NCBI RefSeq assembly: GCF_029784135.1
Contig: NC_073745.1
Coordinates: forward strand, 236,687,664 to 236,751,663
Source of the DNA: Toxorhynchites rutilus septentrionalis
Taxonomy: Eukaryota; Arthropoda; Insecta; Diptera; Culicidae
DNA: 64,000 nt
Reading direction: 5' to 3'
The notes below the pieces were generated by a model. It was not told the DNA's origin and ran no database searches. It was given only the letters and a program-made list of their open reading frames with translations. Within the stretch, counting starts at the first letter, position 1, and each line of letters starts with the position of its first letter. Below are positions 12,043-22,611 of the stretch, piece after piece. The translations under genes and the position numbers were made by a program.

Positions 12043-12395
12043 TGTCAACGCAGAATTCGCCGAGCTGGCAACCCTATCCACCGGCATTACTGAAGGGGCG
12101 AATCGGCTGTCAATGAGCTGAACGGTTGCAAGCAAGGCGGGCGATTTCAAGCGAAATGTCAAAATCATTTCCGCTTGCCAACGACAATCTCATTTCGGAT
12201 TAGAAGACGAGTGTATAAAGACGTGTTAAACAAAAGTTAGAAATAGTGAAATTAAAAGAAAAGTGGGCGAACCAATTTTTTTGAAGCAGGTAACAAAATT
12301 ATCCTAAATTATAAAAACAAATATTAAAATAAATTGTCTATTCAGATTCAAGCTATCAAAAGGGTCACAGCCGACTTTTCACTACAATCTCGACA
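12043..12395 (+). repeat. BEL/Pao 5' LTR
   Basis: 353 bp, TG...CA-type ends, identical by eye to the 3' LTR. It holds a TATAAAG-like box at 12214-12220 and a poly(A) signal AATAAA at 12328-12333. Its first 79 bp correspond to the end of the polyprotein reading frame in the 3' copy. Confidence 0.95.
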
Positions 12396-12416
12396 ATCTT
12401 CAAAAAAATTGAGGTT

Positions 12417-15400
12417 ATGGATGAGAACTCTCAACATTCGGTCGTGATGGATGGTGTGAGCATTGTGGAGCCCACCACGGAATCCGGGAACCAGCAATCG
12501 AGCTGTACCGAATGCCGACGGCCGGACAGCGCGGAAAATATGGTCCAGTGTGACAATTGTGATGGTTGGCAGCATTACACGTGTGCGGGAGTGGACGACA
12601 GCGTTGCGGATCGTTCGTGGGTGTGTGCCCTTTGTGCTGGACATCAGCAGCAAGATGATGTTGCCTCCAATCGAAGCGAATCCAGTCGCTGCAGTGCAAC
12701 ATCGGCATTTTCGGTGAGTTTGGGCCAGTTGGTGGAGAAGCAACAAGCGGAGCGAGCTCGTGCGGACTTAGCGCTGCAGCGTCGCCATCTTGAGGAGCAG
12801 CAGCAGCTCATTGACAACGTGCTAGGTGGAGAGGCAGTCAGCGGAGAGGCCTCAGGAGGCTGCGATAATTGCGTTTCTTCACGGGAAGTGAATTCCGAAA
12901 CGTTTTCGGGTGAGCGTAAACGACCTCCAACTACACCTAACCCCGAAGCTCCCATATCATCGTCCGTGCGTCGCTCAACGCCATTGTTGGGTGTATCACG
13001 ACTAAACGAACCGCCTATGGTTTCAATTCCATCTGATGTGCTGGACGAACTCGCTCTAAACCCTCGGCAGGAGGTACAGGACCCACATGCTGCTTTATCG
13101 GAACTACGGAATCGCGTCGAACGGTGTGAAAGGCGAGCAAATCCGACCCCGGAAGAACTGGACGCACTACGTGTCCAATTAGAGAGGTGCCGAGAACTTC
13201 TGGAGGGATTCCAATCCGGAAACGATGGAAGCAGAAACCGATCGTCGAACATAAACCAACCGGCAGCGGGTCAACTGTCAACGCTGGCGGCGAGCAAGCC
13301 GCTTTTGGAAAAGCAGATCGGTGCGATCCCGAAGGCGAGTCGTAAGTTACCACCTGTGCTGGAAGGTGATCAGCCAAGAGGACATTCAGCAACTGGACTG
13401 GAGGAAAGTACTGACCCTCTTTGGCCATTGAGGGATGTGGTAAGCCAGAATAATCCGCCCGTGGTAAGTCGGAAAGCCGCATCGATCGAAATGCGCCCCG
13501 AACATATGGAACCCCCAGGTAAGCGTCAAGCCTTGAGCCATTTGAGTAAATTTCCATCACATAATAGCTCCACGACCATTATAAATAAAGATACCCGTGA
13601 GCAGTCGCGAATTGACGCGCGCCCGGGAGAATTGTATATGCCTCCAACAATATCTTTTAATCAGTCGCGAGAATCACTCGCGCGTCCAAATGAATCAATA
13701 ATGATTAATCGAAAAATATATCAAACCGAACACCGCTCGACCGGTGAACAAGCGCGTGAAACTCCCCCGCGTACGGTTGATTTGTCTCAGTACCCTCGTC
13801 AGTCAGATAATTTTCAAATAAATCAAGTGATGCCTCCCTCACGATCAGTTAGTGCTCCCTCACAACAACAGCTAGCAGCAAGACAGTCCCTGACAAAGGA
13901 ACTTCCTCGATTCTCCGGTGATCCCGCCGACTGGCCGATTTTTATTTCCAATTATCGTTATACAACGGAAGCCTGTGGTTTTTCGGATGGTGAAAACATG
14001 CTTCGTCTGCAACGGTGCTTGACCGGACCAGCGCTTGAAACGGTGCGCAGCCGGTTGGTGTTGCCAGCAGCGGTTCCCCAGGTGATCGAGACACTCCGGA
14101 TGCGGTTTGGACGTCCAGAATTGCTCATCAACGCATTGTTGCGTAAGGTGAGAGAAATCCCAGCACCAAGGTCAGACAGATTGGAAGGGTTGATCGACTT
14201 CGGGATGGCCGTGCAGGCTTTATGCGACCACATCGAAGCGGCGAATGAACGCGCTCATCTTTCAAATCCATCGCTTCTGCAGGAGCTTGTAGCAAAGCTT
14301 CCCGCTGATCAACGAATGATGTGGGCGGGATATAAACGAGGATTCCAACACGTAGACTTGAAAACTTTCGGTGATTATATGGCGTCAGTGGTACAAGACG
14401 CGACCAGTGTGGTTAGCTTCGAGCCCGAGGTTAAGAAGAACAGCGCTCGCGACCGCCTGAAGAACAAAGGATTTGTGAACACCCATGCAACAGATAAACC
14501 AACCAATTCCAGCGATTCTCCGAAGAAACCAATAGAGTCAGCTAAACGTTCCGACTGCTTGCACTGTAACCAAGATGGACATCGGGTGCGCGAATGTGGC
14601 GCGTTCAAGCAGCTGACTGTCGACGATCGTTGGAGAAGAGTCCGTGCATTGCAACTGTGCCAGAACTGCCTGTTCAACCATGGCCGACGTGCGTGTCGGG
14701 GACGGAAGACCTGCGACATCGAAGGCTGTCAGTTTCGCCATCATCCGCTCCTACATTCGCCTAGTGGACCTCCGAAGTTGATAGCACCGAAGGTTCAGGT
14801 GGCCGAAAATCATACACACCACCACTCGAATGCTTCTACACTGTTCCGGATCATTCCTGTAACGGTGTATGGGAAAGATGGGTCACTCAACACGTTCGCA
14901 TTCTTGGACGAGGGTTCTGATCTAACGTTGGTGGAGAATGATCTGGCTACGACGTTAGGAGTAAATGGCACTCCACATCCACTTTGTCTTCGATGGACTG
15001 GGGACACTTCCCGAATAGAAAATGATTCTAGGCAAATTACAATCGAGATCGCTGGAATCGGGCAAACCAAACTACACAAGCTTGTGAACGCAAGGACCGT
15101 CAGTAACCTTGGTCTTCCTCGTCAGAGTTTCCAGATGAAAGAAGCAGTGCGGTTGTACCCACATCTTAAGGGCATCCCGGTTAGCAGCTATCAGAACGTG
15201 AAACCAAAGATTCTCATCGGCATCGACAACCTGAGGCTGGCACTTCCTTTGAAGATACGAGAAGGTGATGGTGCGGCCCCAGTAGCGGTTAAAACCAGAC
15301 TAGGCTGGTGCGTCTACGGGCCGCGAGGAAACGGCAAGCGCGAATCATACAGTTTCCACGTTTGCAAATGTTCCTGCGATGAGGATCTTCAGGCAACTGT

Positions 15401-18400
15401 GAAAGAATTTTTCGAAATTGAAAGTGCAGGAGTTATTCCGCCTGAGCCGTCACTTTCAAAGGAAGATCAGCGGGCATTAACCATCATTGAAACAACGACA
15501 AAACGATGTGGTAACCGCTTCGAAACGGGATTGGTCTGGAAAGAAGATCATGTGGAATTTCCAGATAGCTACCCGATGGCTCTTCGACGTTTGGAGTGCC
15601 TCGAGCGTCGGATGAGTCGCGATCCGGAGTTGAAGGAGAACCTTCACCGGCAAATGCGCGAATATGAAGCCAAGGGATATGCTCACAAGGCCATACCTGA
15701 GGAACTTGAAGCCGCCAATCCAAGGAGGATATGGTATCTCCCGGTAGGAGCGGTGGTTAACCCCAAGAAACCGGGGAAAATCCGTATGGTCTGGGACGCG
15801 GCTGCGAAAGTAAACGGTGTGTCTCTGAACGGCGCGCTACTCAAAGGTCCGGATCAACTCTCCTCGTTACCTGGAGTTCTCTTCCGTTTCCGTTTGTATT
15901 GCATAGCGGTCAGCTCAGACGTTAAGGAAATGTTTCACCAGCTTAGAATCCGCGATGAAGATAAAATTTCTCAACTATTTTTATGGCGTAACAATCCATC
16001 GGAGAAGCCCACTGTATACATGATGGACGTCGCGACATTTGGAAGCACCTGCTCGCCTGCTTCGGCGCAGTTTATTAAAAACCGTAACGCAGAGCAATAT
16101 GCGGAATTACATCCGGAAGCAGCGAAGGCGATAGTTCATGACCACTATGTGGATGATTATCTGGCGAGTTTCAGCTCAGTGGAGGAGGCAGCGAAAGTAG
16201 CAAGCGACGTGCGATACATTCACGGTAAAGCAGGCTTCAACCTACACAACTGGAGATCGAACAGCAGCATACTTCTACAGAAATTAGGCGAAATCCAGCA
16301 AGAAGCAGTCAAGCAGCTGAATCTGGTGGAAGGAGGAAATACGGAAAGGGTCCTCGGTATGCTTTGGAGTCCTACAACCGACGAATTGAGTTTCTCCACT
16401 CAGATGAACGACGAGATGCAAATACTGATCCGTACAGATACACGTCCAACGAAAAGGCAGGTGTTACGATGCGTAATGACCTTATTCGATCCTTTGGGAC
16501 TACTTTCGCCGTTTATCATTCACGGCAAAGTTCTGATCCAGGACCTGTGGCGAGAAGGTACGGACTGGGATGAGAAGGTCAGCGACGCAGTTTACGTGAA
16601 ATGGCAGAGGTGGATAAAAATGATCGAATATATTTCCGATATCCGCATCCCAAGATGCTACTTCAGTGGTGCTACACGAATAACATATCAGAATTCCGAA
16701 GTTCACGTGTTTGTGGACGCTAGCGAAGTGGCCTATTCCTGTGCGGTTTATTTGCGCACGTTCAACGAAGAGGAGAATCCGCAGTGCTGTCTGATCGTCG
16801 CCAAATCGAAGGTAGCGCCTCTGAAACCCTGGTCTATTCCCAGACTGGAATTACAGGCATGTGTTCTAGGCACACGATGGGCGAAATTTGTTGTAGGCCA
16901 TCTCGACGTTCCCGTAACCAAGGTCACGTATTGGACAGACTCCAGAACCGCACTGGCCTGGATCAAATCAGATCCTCGGAATTATCGACAATTCGTTTCC
17001 TTCCGAGTAGGCGAAATTCTGGAACAGACAACAGCGACTCAATGGAAGTGGGTACCATCGAAATCCAATCCTGCGGACGAAGCGACGAAATGGGGAAGTG
17101 GTCCGTACTTCAATCAAGACAGCAAATGGTTCCGAGGACCCAATTTTCTGTGGCTAGCGGAAGAAGAGTGGCCCCGTGTTAAAGAGCCAGTGGTGGCTAC
17201 TGCAGAAGAAATGCGAGCGTCGATTCTTCATCACTGTACGATAGAGACAACCATAGATTTCCACCGGTTCTCTACCTGGGAGAGACTGCAACATGCCACA
17301 GCATATGTCTTGCGATTCCTGAATAACGCGTCCAAGAAGCAGCCGAAATACTCCGGATCACTACAACAGGCGGAACTGCATGCTGCCGAAGAAATCATCA
17401 TCAAATTAACTCAACGTGAAGCTTACACAGATGAAGTTGCTGCATTGTCGAATAAAGCTCTGAATAAATCGGGACAGGAGGTCATCGGGAAGAACAGTTC
17501 CATATACAACCTTATGCCGTTCCTGGACGATCGTGGCCTGCTACGCGAGCGTGGCAGAATTGAGGCAGCTGAAAGTGTACCACATGAAGTGCGACATCCG
17601 CTGATCCTTCCGAGGAAGCATCACGTCACTGAACTCCTGGTAAACAGATATCATCGCCGCTACAGACACGGGAACGCAGAAACTGTAGTGAATGAGTTAC
17701 GTCAGCTTTACACGATTCCACGACTTCGTTTAGTAGTGAAGAAAGCAAAACGCGATTGCGCGCTCTGCAAAATTCGCCGGACTCGACCAATGATTCCACC
17801 AATGGCGCCGCTTCCGGTTGCGCGTCTGGCCCATCACGAACGACCATTCACCTATACGGGGCTGGACTATTTCGGGCCGCTGCTGGTGAAGCTGGGAAGG
17901 TCTATAGTTAAACGATGGATAGCACTCTTCACCTGTCTGACAGTGCGCGCTGTCCACTTGGAAGTCGCTTACACTCTATCAACAGAGTCATGTATCTCCT
18001 GCGTTCGTCGATTCGTGGGACGACGGGGATCGCCGGTAGAATTCTTCAGCGACAATGGAACGAATTTCAAAGGAGCCGAACGAGTACTGCAGCACCAGAT
18101 AAACCAGGGACTGTCCTCGACATTCACCAGTGCCAACACGAAATGGAGCTTTATACCACCGGGAGCTCCACACATGGGAGGAGCTTGGGAACGCTTGGTG
18201 CAATCAGTAAAGGCGGCTATGGCTGAAGCGTACATAGAAGGGAAGCTAGATGACGAGGGGCTGCAGACACTGGTCGTGGAGGCTGAAAATATAGTAAACT
18301 CAAGGCCTCTGACGTATCTACCACTCGAGTCTGAGATGGCAGAGGCACTCACACCAAACCACTTTTTGTTGTTGAGTTCAAACGGGGTAAAGCGACGAGG

Positions 18401-18869
18401 CGAAGATGTGGCTCTGGGTCAGTTGAACGACCTAGTACGCCGACAAATTCTGGGAAAATCCTGGGAACTGATACAACGTCAGTTGGAGACATTTTGGCAG
18501 CGCTGGCTAGTCGAGTACCTGCCCGTGATTCGCCGACAAGCCAAATGGTTCGACGAAGTCCGAGCGTTGGAACCGGGTGACGTGGTAGTGGTAGCGGAAC
18601 CTACAAAGCGAAGTGGATGGGAGAGAGGACGAATCATCCGTATGATTCCTAATCCGGATGGCCGGTGCCGTAGAGCAGTGGTGCAAATCGGAGGAAAATC
18701 TTCAGTGCGACCGGTGACTCGGTTGGCGTTGCTCGACGTGGTAAATAGATGTGGAGTTCCGGAGGACTCCGGACTACACCCGGGGGAGACTGTCAACGCA
18801 GAATTCGCCGAGCTGGCAACCCTATCCACCGGCATTACTGAAGGGGCGAATCGGCTGTCAATGAGCTGA
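12417..18869 (+). CDS. BEL/Pao gag-pol polyprotein, 2150 aa, with N-terminal PHD finger
   Basis: Single intact polyprotein that builds the particle, copies the RNA and integrates the cDNA. Domains seen: a C4HC3 PHD-type zinc finger (C30, C33, C45, C48, H53, C56, C70, C73); a long low-complexity linker; the DUF1759-like gag region about 490-640; a CCHC knuckle C714-C727; an aspartic protease motif LDEGSD with D831; reverse transcriptase with YVDD at 1244-1247; an RNase H-type Asp near D1434; an integrase zinc-binding region near 1735-1790; an integrase core with D1817, D1879 and E1925; and a C-terminal DUF5641-like region about 2020-2115. No envelope is seen. The start at 12417 lies 21 bp after the LTR. 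The last 26 codons lie inside the 3' LTR. The PHD finger may bind chromatin and steer integration; that is inference. Confidence 0.95.
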   Translation: MDENSQHSVVMDGVSIVEPTTESGNQQSSCTECRRPDSAENMVQCDNCDGWQHYTCAGVDDSVADRSWVCALCAGHQQQDDVASNRSESSRCSATSAFSVSLGQLVEKQQAERARADLALQRRHLEEQQQLIDNVLGGEAVSGEASGGCDNCVSSREVNSETFSGERKRPPTTPNPEAPISSSVRRSTPLLGVSRLNEPPMVSIPSDVLDELALNPRQEVQDPHAALSELRNRVERCERRANPTPEELDALRVQLERCRELLEGFQSGNDGSRNRSSNINQPAAGQLSTLAASKPLLEKQIGAIPKASRKLPPVLEGDQPRGHSATGLEESTDPLWPLRDVVSQNNPPVVSRKAASIEMRPEHMEPPGKRQALSHLSKFPSHNSSTTIINKDTREQSRIDARPGELYMPPTISFNQSRESLARPNESIMINRKIYQTEHRSTGEQARETPPRTVDLSQYPRQSDNFQINQVMPPSRSVSAPSQQQLAARQSLTKELPRFSGDPADWPIFISNYRYTTEACGFSDGENMLRLQRCLTGPALETVRSRLVLPAAVPQVIETLRMRFGRPELLINALLRKVREIPAPRSDRLEGLIDFGMAVQALCDHIEAANERAHLSNPSLLQELVAKLPADQRMMWAGYKRGFQHVDLKTFGDYMASVVQDATSVVSFEPEVKKNSARDRLKNKGFVNTHATDKPTNSSDSPKKPIESAKRSDCLHCNQDGHRVRECGAFKQLTVDDRWRRVRALQLCQNCLFNHGRRACRGRKTCDIEGCQFRHHPLLHSPSGPPKLIAPKVQVAENHTHHHSNASTLFRIIPVTVYGKDGSLNTFAFLDEGSDLTLVENDLATTLGVNGTPHPLCLRWTGDTSRIENDSRQITIEIAGIGQTKLHKLVNARTVSNLGLPRQSFQMKEAVRLYPHLKGIPVSSYQNVKPKILIGIDNLRLALPLKIREGDGAAPVAVKTRLGWCVYGPRGNGKRESYSFHVCKCSCDEDLQATVKEFFEIESAGVIPPEPSLSKEDQRALTIIETTTKRCGNRFETGLVWKEDHVEFPDSYPMALRRLECLERRMSRDPELKENLHRQMREYEAKGYAHKAIPEELEAANPRRIWYLPVGAVVNPKKPGKIRMVWDAAAKVNGVSLNGALLKGPDQLSSLPGVLFRFRLYCIAVSSDVKEMFHQLRIRDEDKISQLFLWRNNPSEKPTVYMMDVATFGSTCSPASAQFIKNRNAEQYAELHPEAAKAIVHDHYVDDYLASFSSVEEAAKVASDVRYIHGKAGFNLHNWRSNSSILLQKLGEIQQEAVKQLNLVEGGNTERVLGMLWSPTTDELSFSTQMNDEMQILIRTDTRPTKRQVLRCVMTLFDPLGLLSPFIIHGKVLIQDLWREGTDWDEKVSDAVYVKWQRWIKMIEYISDIRIPRCYFSGATRITYQNSEVHVFVDASEVAYSCAVYLRTFNEEENPQCCLIVAKSKVAPLKPWSIPRLELQACVLGTRWAKFVVGHLDVPVTKVTYWTDSRTALAWIKSDPRNYRQFVSFRVGEILEQTTATQWKWVPSKSNPADEATKWGSGPYFNQDSKWFRGPNFLWLAEEEWPRVKEPVVATAEEMRASILHHCTIETTIDFHRFSTWERLQHATAYVLRFLNNASKKQPKYSGSLQQAELHAAEEIIIKLTQREAYTDEVAALSNKALNKSGQEVIGKNSSIYNLMPFLDDRGLLRERGRIEAAESVPHEVRHPLILPRKHHVTELLVNRYHRRYRHGNAETVVNELRQLYTIPRLRLVVKKAKRDCALCKIRRTRPMIPPMAPLPVARLAHHERPFTYTGLDYFGPLLVKLGRSIVKRWIALFTCLTVRAVHLEVAYTLSTESCISCVRRFVGRRGSPVEFFSDNGTNFKGAERVLQHQINQGLSSTFTSANTKWSFIPPGAPHMGGAWERLVQSVKAAMAEAYIEGKLDDEGLQTLVVEAENIVNSRPLTYLPLESEMAEALTPNHFLLLSSNGVKRRGEDVALGQLNDLVRRQILGKSWELIQRQLETFWQRWLVEYLPVIRRQAKWFDEVRALEPGDVVVVAEPTKRSGWERGRIIRMIPNPDGRCRRAVVQIGGKSSVRPVTRLALLDVVNRCGVPEDSGLHPGETVNAEFAELATLSTGITEGANRLSMS

Positions 18870-19143
18870 ACGGTTGCAAGCAAGGCGGGCGATTTCAAGC
18901 GAAATGTCAAAATCATTTCCGCTTGCCAACGACAATCTCATTTCGGATTAGAAGACGAGTGTATAAAGACGTGTTAAACAAAAGTTAGAAATAGTGAAAT
19001 TAAAAGAAAAGTGGGCGAACCAATTTTTTTGAAGCAGGTAACAAAATTATCCTAAATTATAAAAACAAATATTAAAATAAATTGTCTATTCAGATTCAAG
19101 CTATCAAAAGGGTCACAGCCGACTTTTCACTACAATCTCGACA
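18791..19143 (+). repeat. BEL/Pao 3' LTR
   Basis: 353 bp, identical by eye to the 5' LTR. It encodes the last 26 codons and stop (18867-18869) of the polyprotein, and AATAAA follows at 19076-19081. Confidence 0.95.
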
Positions 19144-20617
19144 AGATGCGTAGATATATTTCCTATCAATTGATGCAAAAAACTTTGCGATCTATTGAGA
19201 AATGCTCGAGTTATAAGCGTTCCAAATCTTGCATTTTTTCCTACTTGTTCAGTGCCTAGATTTCCATTTCACCCCCTATATCTTCCGGTTAGACGTAGTC
19301 CTACGTCAAAATGTTATTTATTAATAATACAGGGGTGTCCGTCTTTCCAGACTTTCCCATATTAAGTCCGCAAACTCCCAATTCGACGAAGTGGAAACAG
19401 AACAATATCAAGTCGAGTTGTTTGCTCGTCATGTAAGGACATCCCAAGACCTTTCGCAAGGAGTGAAATGTAACGAAAGAAACTAGTGCATTGAACAAAG
19501 GTGTAGTTATTTTTGTGTAAATCAACATCAATTGAAACCGGTCCATATTCCTCTCAGCTAAACGCCAGATGGTTTGAAAGCACCAATCCCAACAGATGTC
19601 AGCATTAATTTTCCGTCTCGGTCTGTTCGAAATTTTATGAACTTGTCGAAAGTTCTTCCGAAGTCACTACTAGCATATAAAGAACTTCCGTCTGAACATT
19701 TGATTCCGACGTGGGCAGATATCTGATTGTTTACGTTGATATTCTCATTACTTAAAATAAGCTCAAAAATTTTCAAACGACTTTGACTTTGTGTGGCATA
19801 CTTATCCAGGGTCTAAGCCACAAAAGGATCTTCTTCAAGAGCAGAATGCGGTATATCAGCTTTAGTAAACAGAACATTGTAAGTCGTTATTCACCTATGA
19901 CCACTTTGCCCCCAAACACCAAAGTAATTTCTATGCTAATTAATCGCTGAGATTAAACAAAATATCTGTTCACCTCTCCTAGAATATGTGAACAGTCGTC
20001 CAAACTGATGATTTGTCCAATATATAAGATTGAATAAACTAAATTCCACGAGAAATTCCTTAGATACTAGGCGCACAGAACTACTGCCGAATGGCTATCG
20101 TGAGAGCAATTTCTGTTTTTATTTGTATTTTGAGACGCGACAGCTCTACTGAAGTACAGAGCGACTCAAAAGTCATCAATTTCTTAAGGTGACTATCAAT
20201 ACGGCATCTATATTCAATAGTTATACTACCAAACAAGCAGGTGACCGCTTTGCCCCCATGACCAATTTGCCCCCACTACCCCTAAGTGTATTGGCAACTA
20301 CTTTTGCTACCTTTGCTAGAGATAGTCAAACAGCTTACATTTTGACTACCGACAGTGTTTTATTAGGAAGTTCCAATAAATTGGTTTCACGATGATTGAA
20401 GCGACCAGTTTGGTTCGTTGTTTCTAGTTTTGTTTGTGGTATGCTATACTTAGATAGAATTATTCCTATAATAATTATGCAAACATGAAAAATTATTGAC
20501 GTAATCGGTTATTGATCAAGCGACAGAGTTCAAGGAAAATAAAATCAGTAAATCGAAAGAAATTATGATTGAATTTACATCAAGAAGAAAACTAACAAGA
20601 ATGAAACATAAAAGTTC

Positions 20618-22611
20618 GTACCGTTTTGTCTCACATTCTGAACAGTCTCAAATTCCGAACACTTCATTTTCAAATGTAAATTTACTAAACTTTTTGTTAT
20701 AAATAATTGAACAATGAAAACACAGACATTCTTTGGGGTATAGGCATCATTTTGACATCATTCACAGGTATCGATAATTTATTATGTTAAACACTCACAA
20801 AAAAGTGACAGTCAGAACCAAAGATAAAATGTTTGCAAATTCCGTAAACAACAAGCATTGTTCATTTCTCAGTTTTCGTAGATGTTTCGACTATTTTGTT
20901 TGCTGTTTTCATGTTCAATGCTAGAAATGGTAAGAATCTACAATAAATGGATGAGAAAAATGATATCTTATGCAGAATTCTTCATTAAAATTAGTATTGA
21001 AGTAGTGTTCGGAATATGAATCAAGTTTCTACGTATGATTCAAATTCCGAACACTTCATTTTTAAATGTAAATTTACTGAACTTTAATTTTATAAATAAT
21101 TGAAAATTTAAAACCCTGACATTCTTTGGGTTATAGGCTTCATTTTAAAACCAATTACAGGTATCGATACAGCCTATAATTTATAATATTAAGCATTTGC
21201 AAAAAAGTGTGACTGTCAAATCCAGTGATAAAATGTTTGCGTTAGTAAATTCCGTAAAAACCAAGCATCGCGATTTTTTCAGTTTTTGTTGATGTTTTAT
21301 CTATTTTGCCTGCTGTTTTCATGTTAAGTGCTAGAAAAGGTAAGAATCTACTATACATAGATCAACAAATGAGAATAATGCCGAAATCTTCATTAAAATA
21401 AGCATTTAAGTAGTTTCAGAATTTGAATCAAGTTTCGACGCATGATTCGAATCCCGAACAGAATATGTTTGATCACACTATTTTCAGGGAATTACAGCAA
21501 TGGTTCACAAATTGGGGTACAAGTACAATCCAGTTCTGGAGCAACAATATAAGAAGACCATTTGTTAACAAATGTTTGTAAGCTCTTTTCCGTCAAAACG
21601 AAAGTCGCAGACGCAAACCGACGAGAGTAAAATTGATTTGCTGAGTCAGGTTTTGTGTGGAATGACGTATGAAGTCGTCAGCGGTTCCCAAAGACTTCGG
21701 ACCTGAACGTTGTCTCATAGAGGGCGCTTGGTTTCATATATGTGACCAAGGCCTCAACCCCCACCCTCTCAAACTGTCACCTGGCATATGTATATAGCCC
21801 CTTCTATGGACCTCAACTTCCAAAAATACGCGGAACATATCATTTGCATTTTTGTTGTTCGGAATTCGAGTCAGTGATATATTTTCAGTTTTTCACCATG
21901 AATATTTATTCATAAATCAATTTTATTGTAGTGAAATGAAAAAAGCTCTATTGTATCCAAAATATTTTTTTTGAGAAAATATTAAAATATTAGGCTTGCA
22001 GGAAAACTAGATTTCCCATATTCCTATCTGCTGTCCATTAAGCGACCGCAACCAAAACATCTCAACTTTGAAAAATCATAAAATCACATCTCTGTTTTTT
22101 AGAAGTGTTATGTAAAAACAACCTCAGCTCTCAAGAAAAAATGTTAAAAATATAGCGCCCTTGGCCCCGAAACCATAGAACCTATAAAAAGCAAATAAAA
22201 TCAATACTTACAAAAACAAAATACAATTTTTGTGAGAATAATATTTTTACAAAAAAGACTAGCGAATTAGCATTGATTTGATATATCGATCAAATAAATC
22301 GGTCCAGTAATTCAATAGTTATGATTTTCTTAAAAAAAATGCATTTTCGCTGTTCGGAATTTGAGACCAATGTGTTCGGAATATGAGTCAGTGGCAAAAA
22401 TGGTGTTCGGAATTTGAGACAAATGTGATGAAACATTTTTTTAGTTTTTTACCATGAATATGTATTTGTAAATCAGCTTTATTGCAGTCAAATGAAGAAG
22501 AAGGCTCAATCGTATCCAAAAGTCAGTCTAATTTCGCGAAAAAGTACCATATTGAGTAATGAGACACTGTTTAATGGCCTTAATTGTTCGGAATATGAGA
22601 CAAAACGGTAC
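20618..22611. mobile_element. Non-autonomous TA-flanked DNA element with internal duplication
   Basis: The ends are inverted: TACCGTTTTGTCTCA at the left and its complement at the right, each at a TA. The repeat continues imperfectly through ATTCTGAAC. Inside, a block of about 390 bp is repeated in tandem (20640-20945 and 21045-21350), and the phrase TTCGGAATTTGAGAC recurs several times near 22350-22420. No transposase frame is present, so it would depend on a Tc1/mariner/pogo-type partner. A copy-specific TSD beyond TA is not visible. Confidence 0.65.

Larger units (their letters stand above)
12043..19143 (+). mobile_element. Full-length BEL/Pao LTR retrotransposon
   Basis: A 7101-bp element with identical 353-bp LTRs begins TGTCAACG and ends CTCGACA. 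A perfect 5-bp target duplication, agatg, lies at 12038-12042 and 19144-19148. One uninterrupted frame encodes gag, protease, reverse transcriptase, RNase H and integrase in the BEL/Pao order. A polypurine tract (GGGGGAGA, 18782-18789) precedes the 3' LTR. The leader between the 5' LTR and the start codon is only 21 bp, and I could not recognise a tRNA primer-binding site starting TGG. Identical LTRs and the intact frame point to very recent insertion, so it may be competent to move. Confidence 0.95.
9244..19307 (-). repeat. Histone-associated repeat family, copy 2 (split by BEL)
   Basis: Read on the minus strand, it begins at the full palindrome (19307-19292) and ends at the half-site (9256-9244), followed by a tail similar to that of copy 1. 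It contains at least three H2A pseudogenes (11683, 10990 and 9808, each read leftward) and three histone-type stem-loops. The BEL retrotransposon 12043-19143 is inserted near its 5' end; the sequence on both sides of BEL resembles one uninterrupted stretch at 50380-50570, which shows the pre-insertion state. Confidence 0.55.
7891..20282. mobile_element. Probable TA-flanked DNA transposon ends enclosing nested insertions
   Basis: The left end (from 7891, preceded by TA) and the right end (to 20282, followed by TA) are inverted repeats sharing AGTGGGGGCA and TGGTCA. Subterminal blocks with the core GCAAAGTGGTCA occur at both sides (near 8125 and 19900). This layout fits a pogo/Tc1-type non-autonomous element split by later insertions. 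Only 7891-9243 and 19308-20282 would belong to it, about 2.3 kb. No transposase is recognisable in those parts. The two ends could alternatively come from two separate copies. Confidence 0.5.

Noticed and set aside
12644..13560. Minus-strand open frames of 181-202 codons opposite the BEL gag region
   Set aside because: They are antisense shadows of the intact polyprotein with no domains of their own.
18870..19143. Envelope gene that would make the BEL element an errantivirus-like agent
   Set aside because: The single frame ends in the LTR and no further coding region or membrane segment exists.
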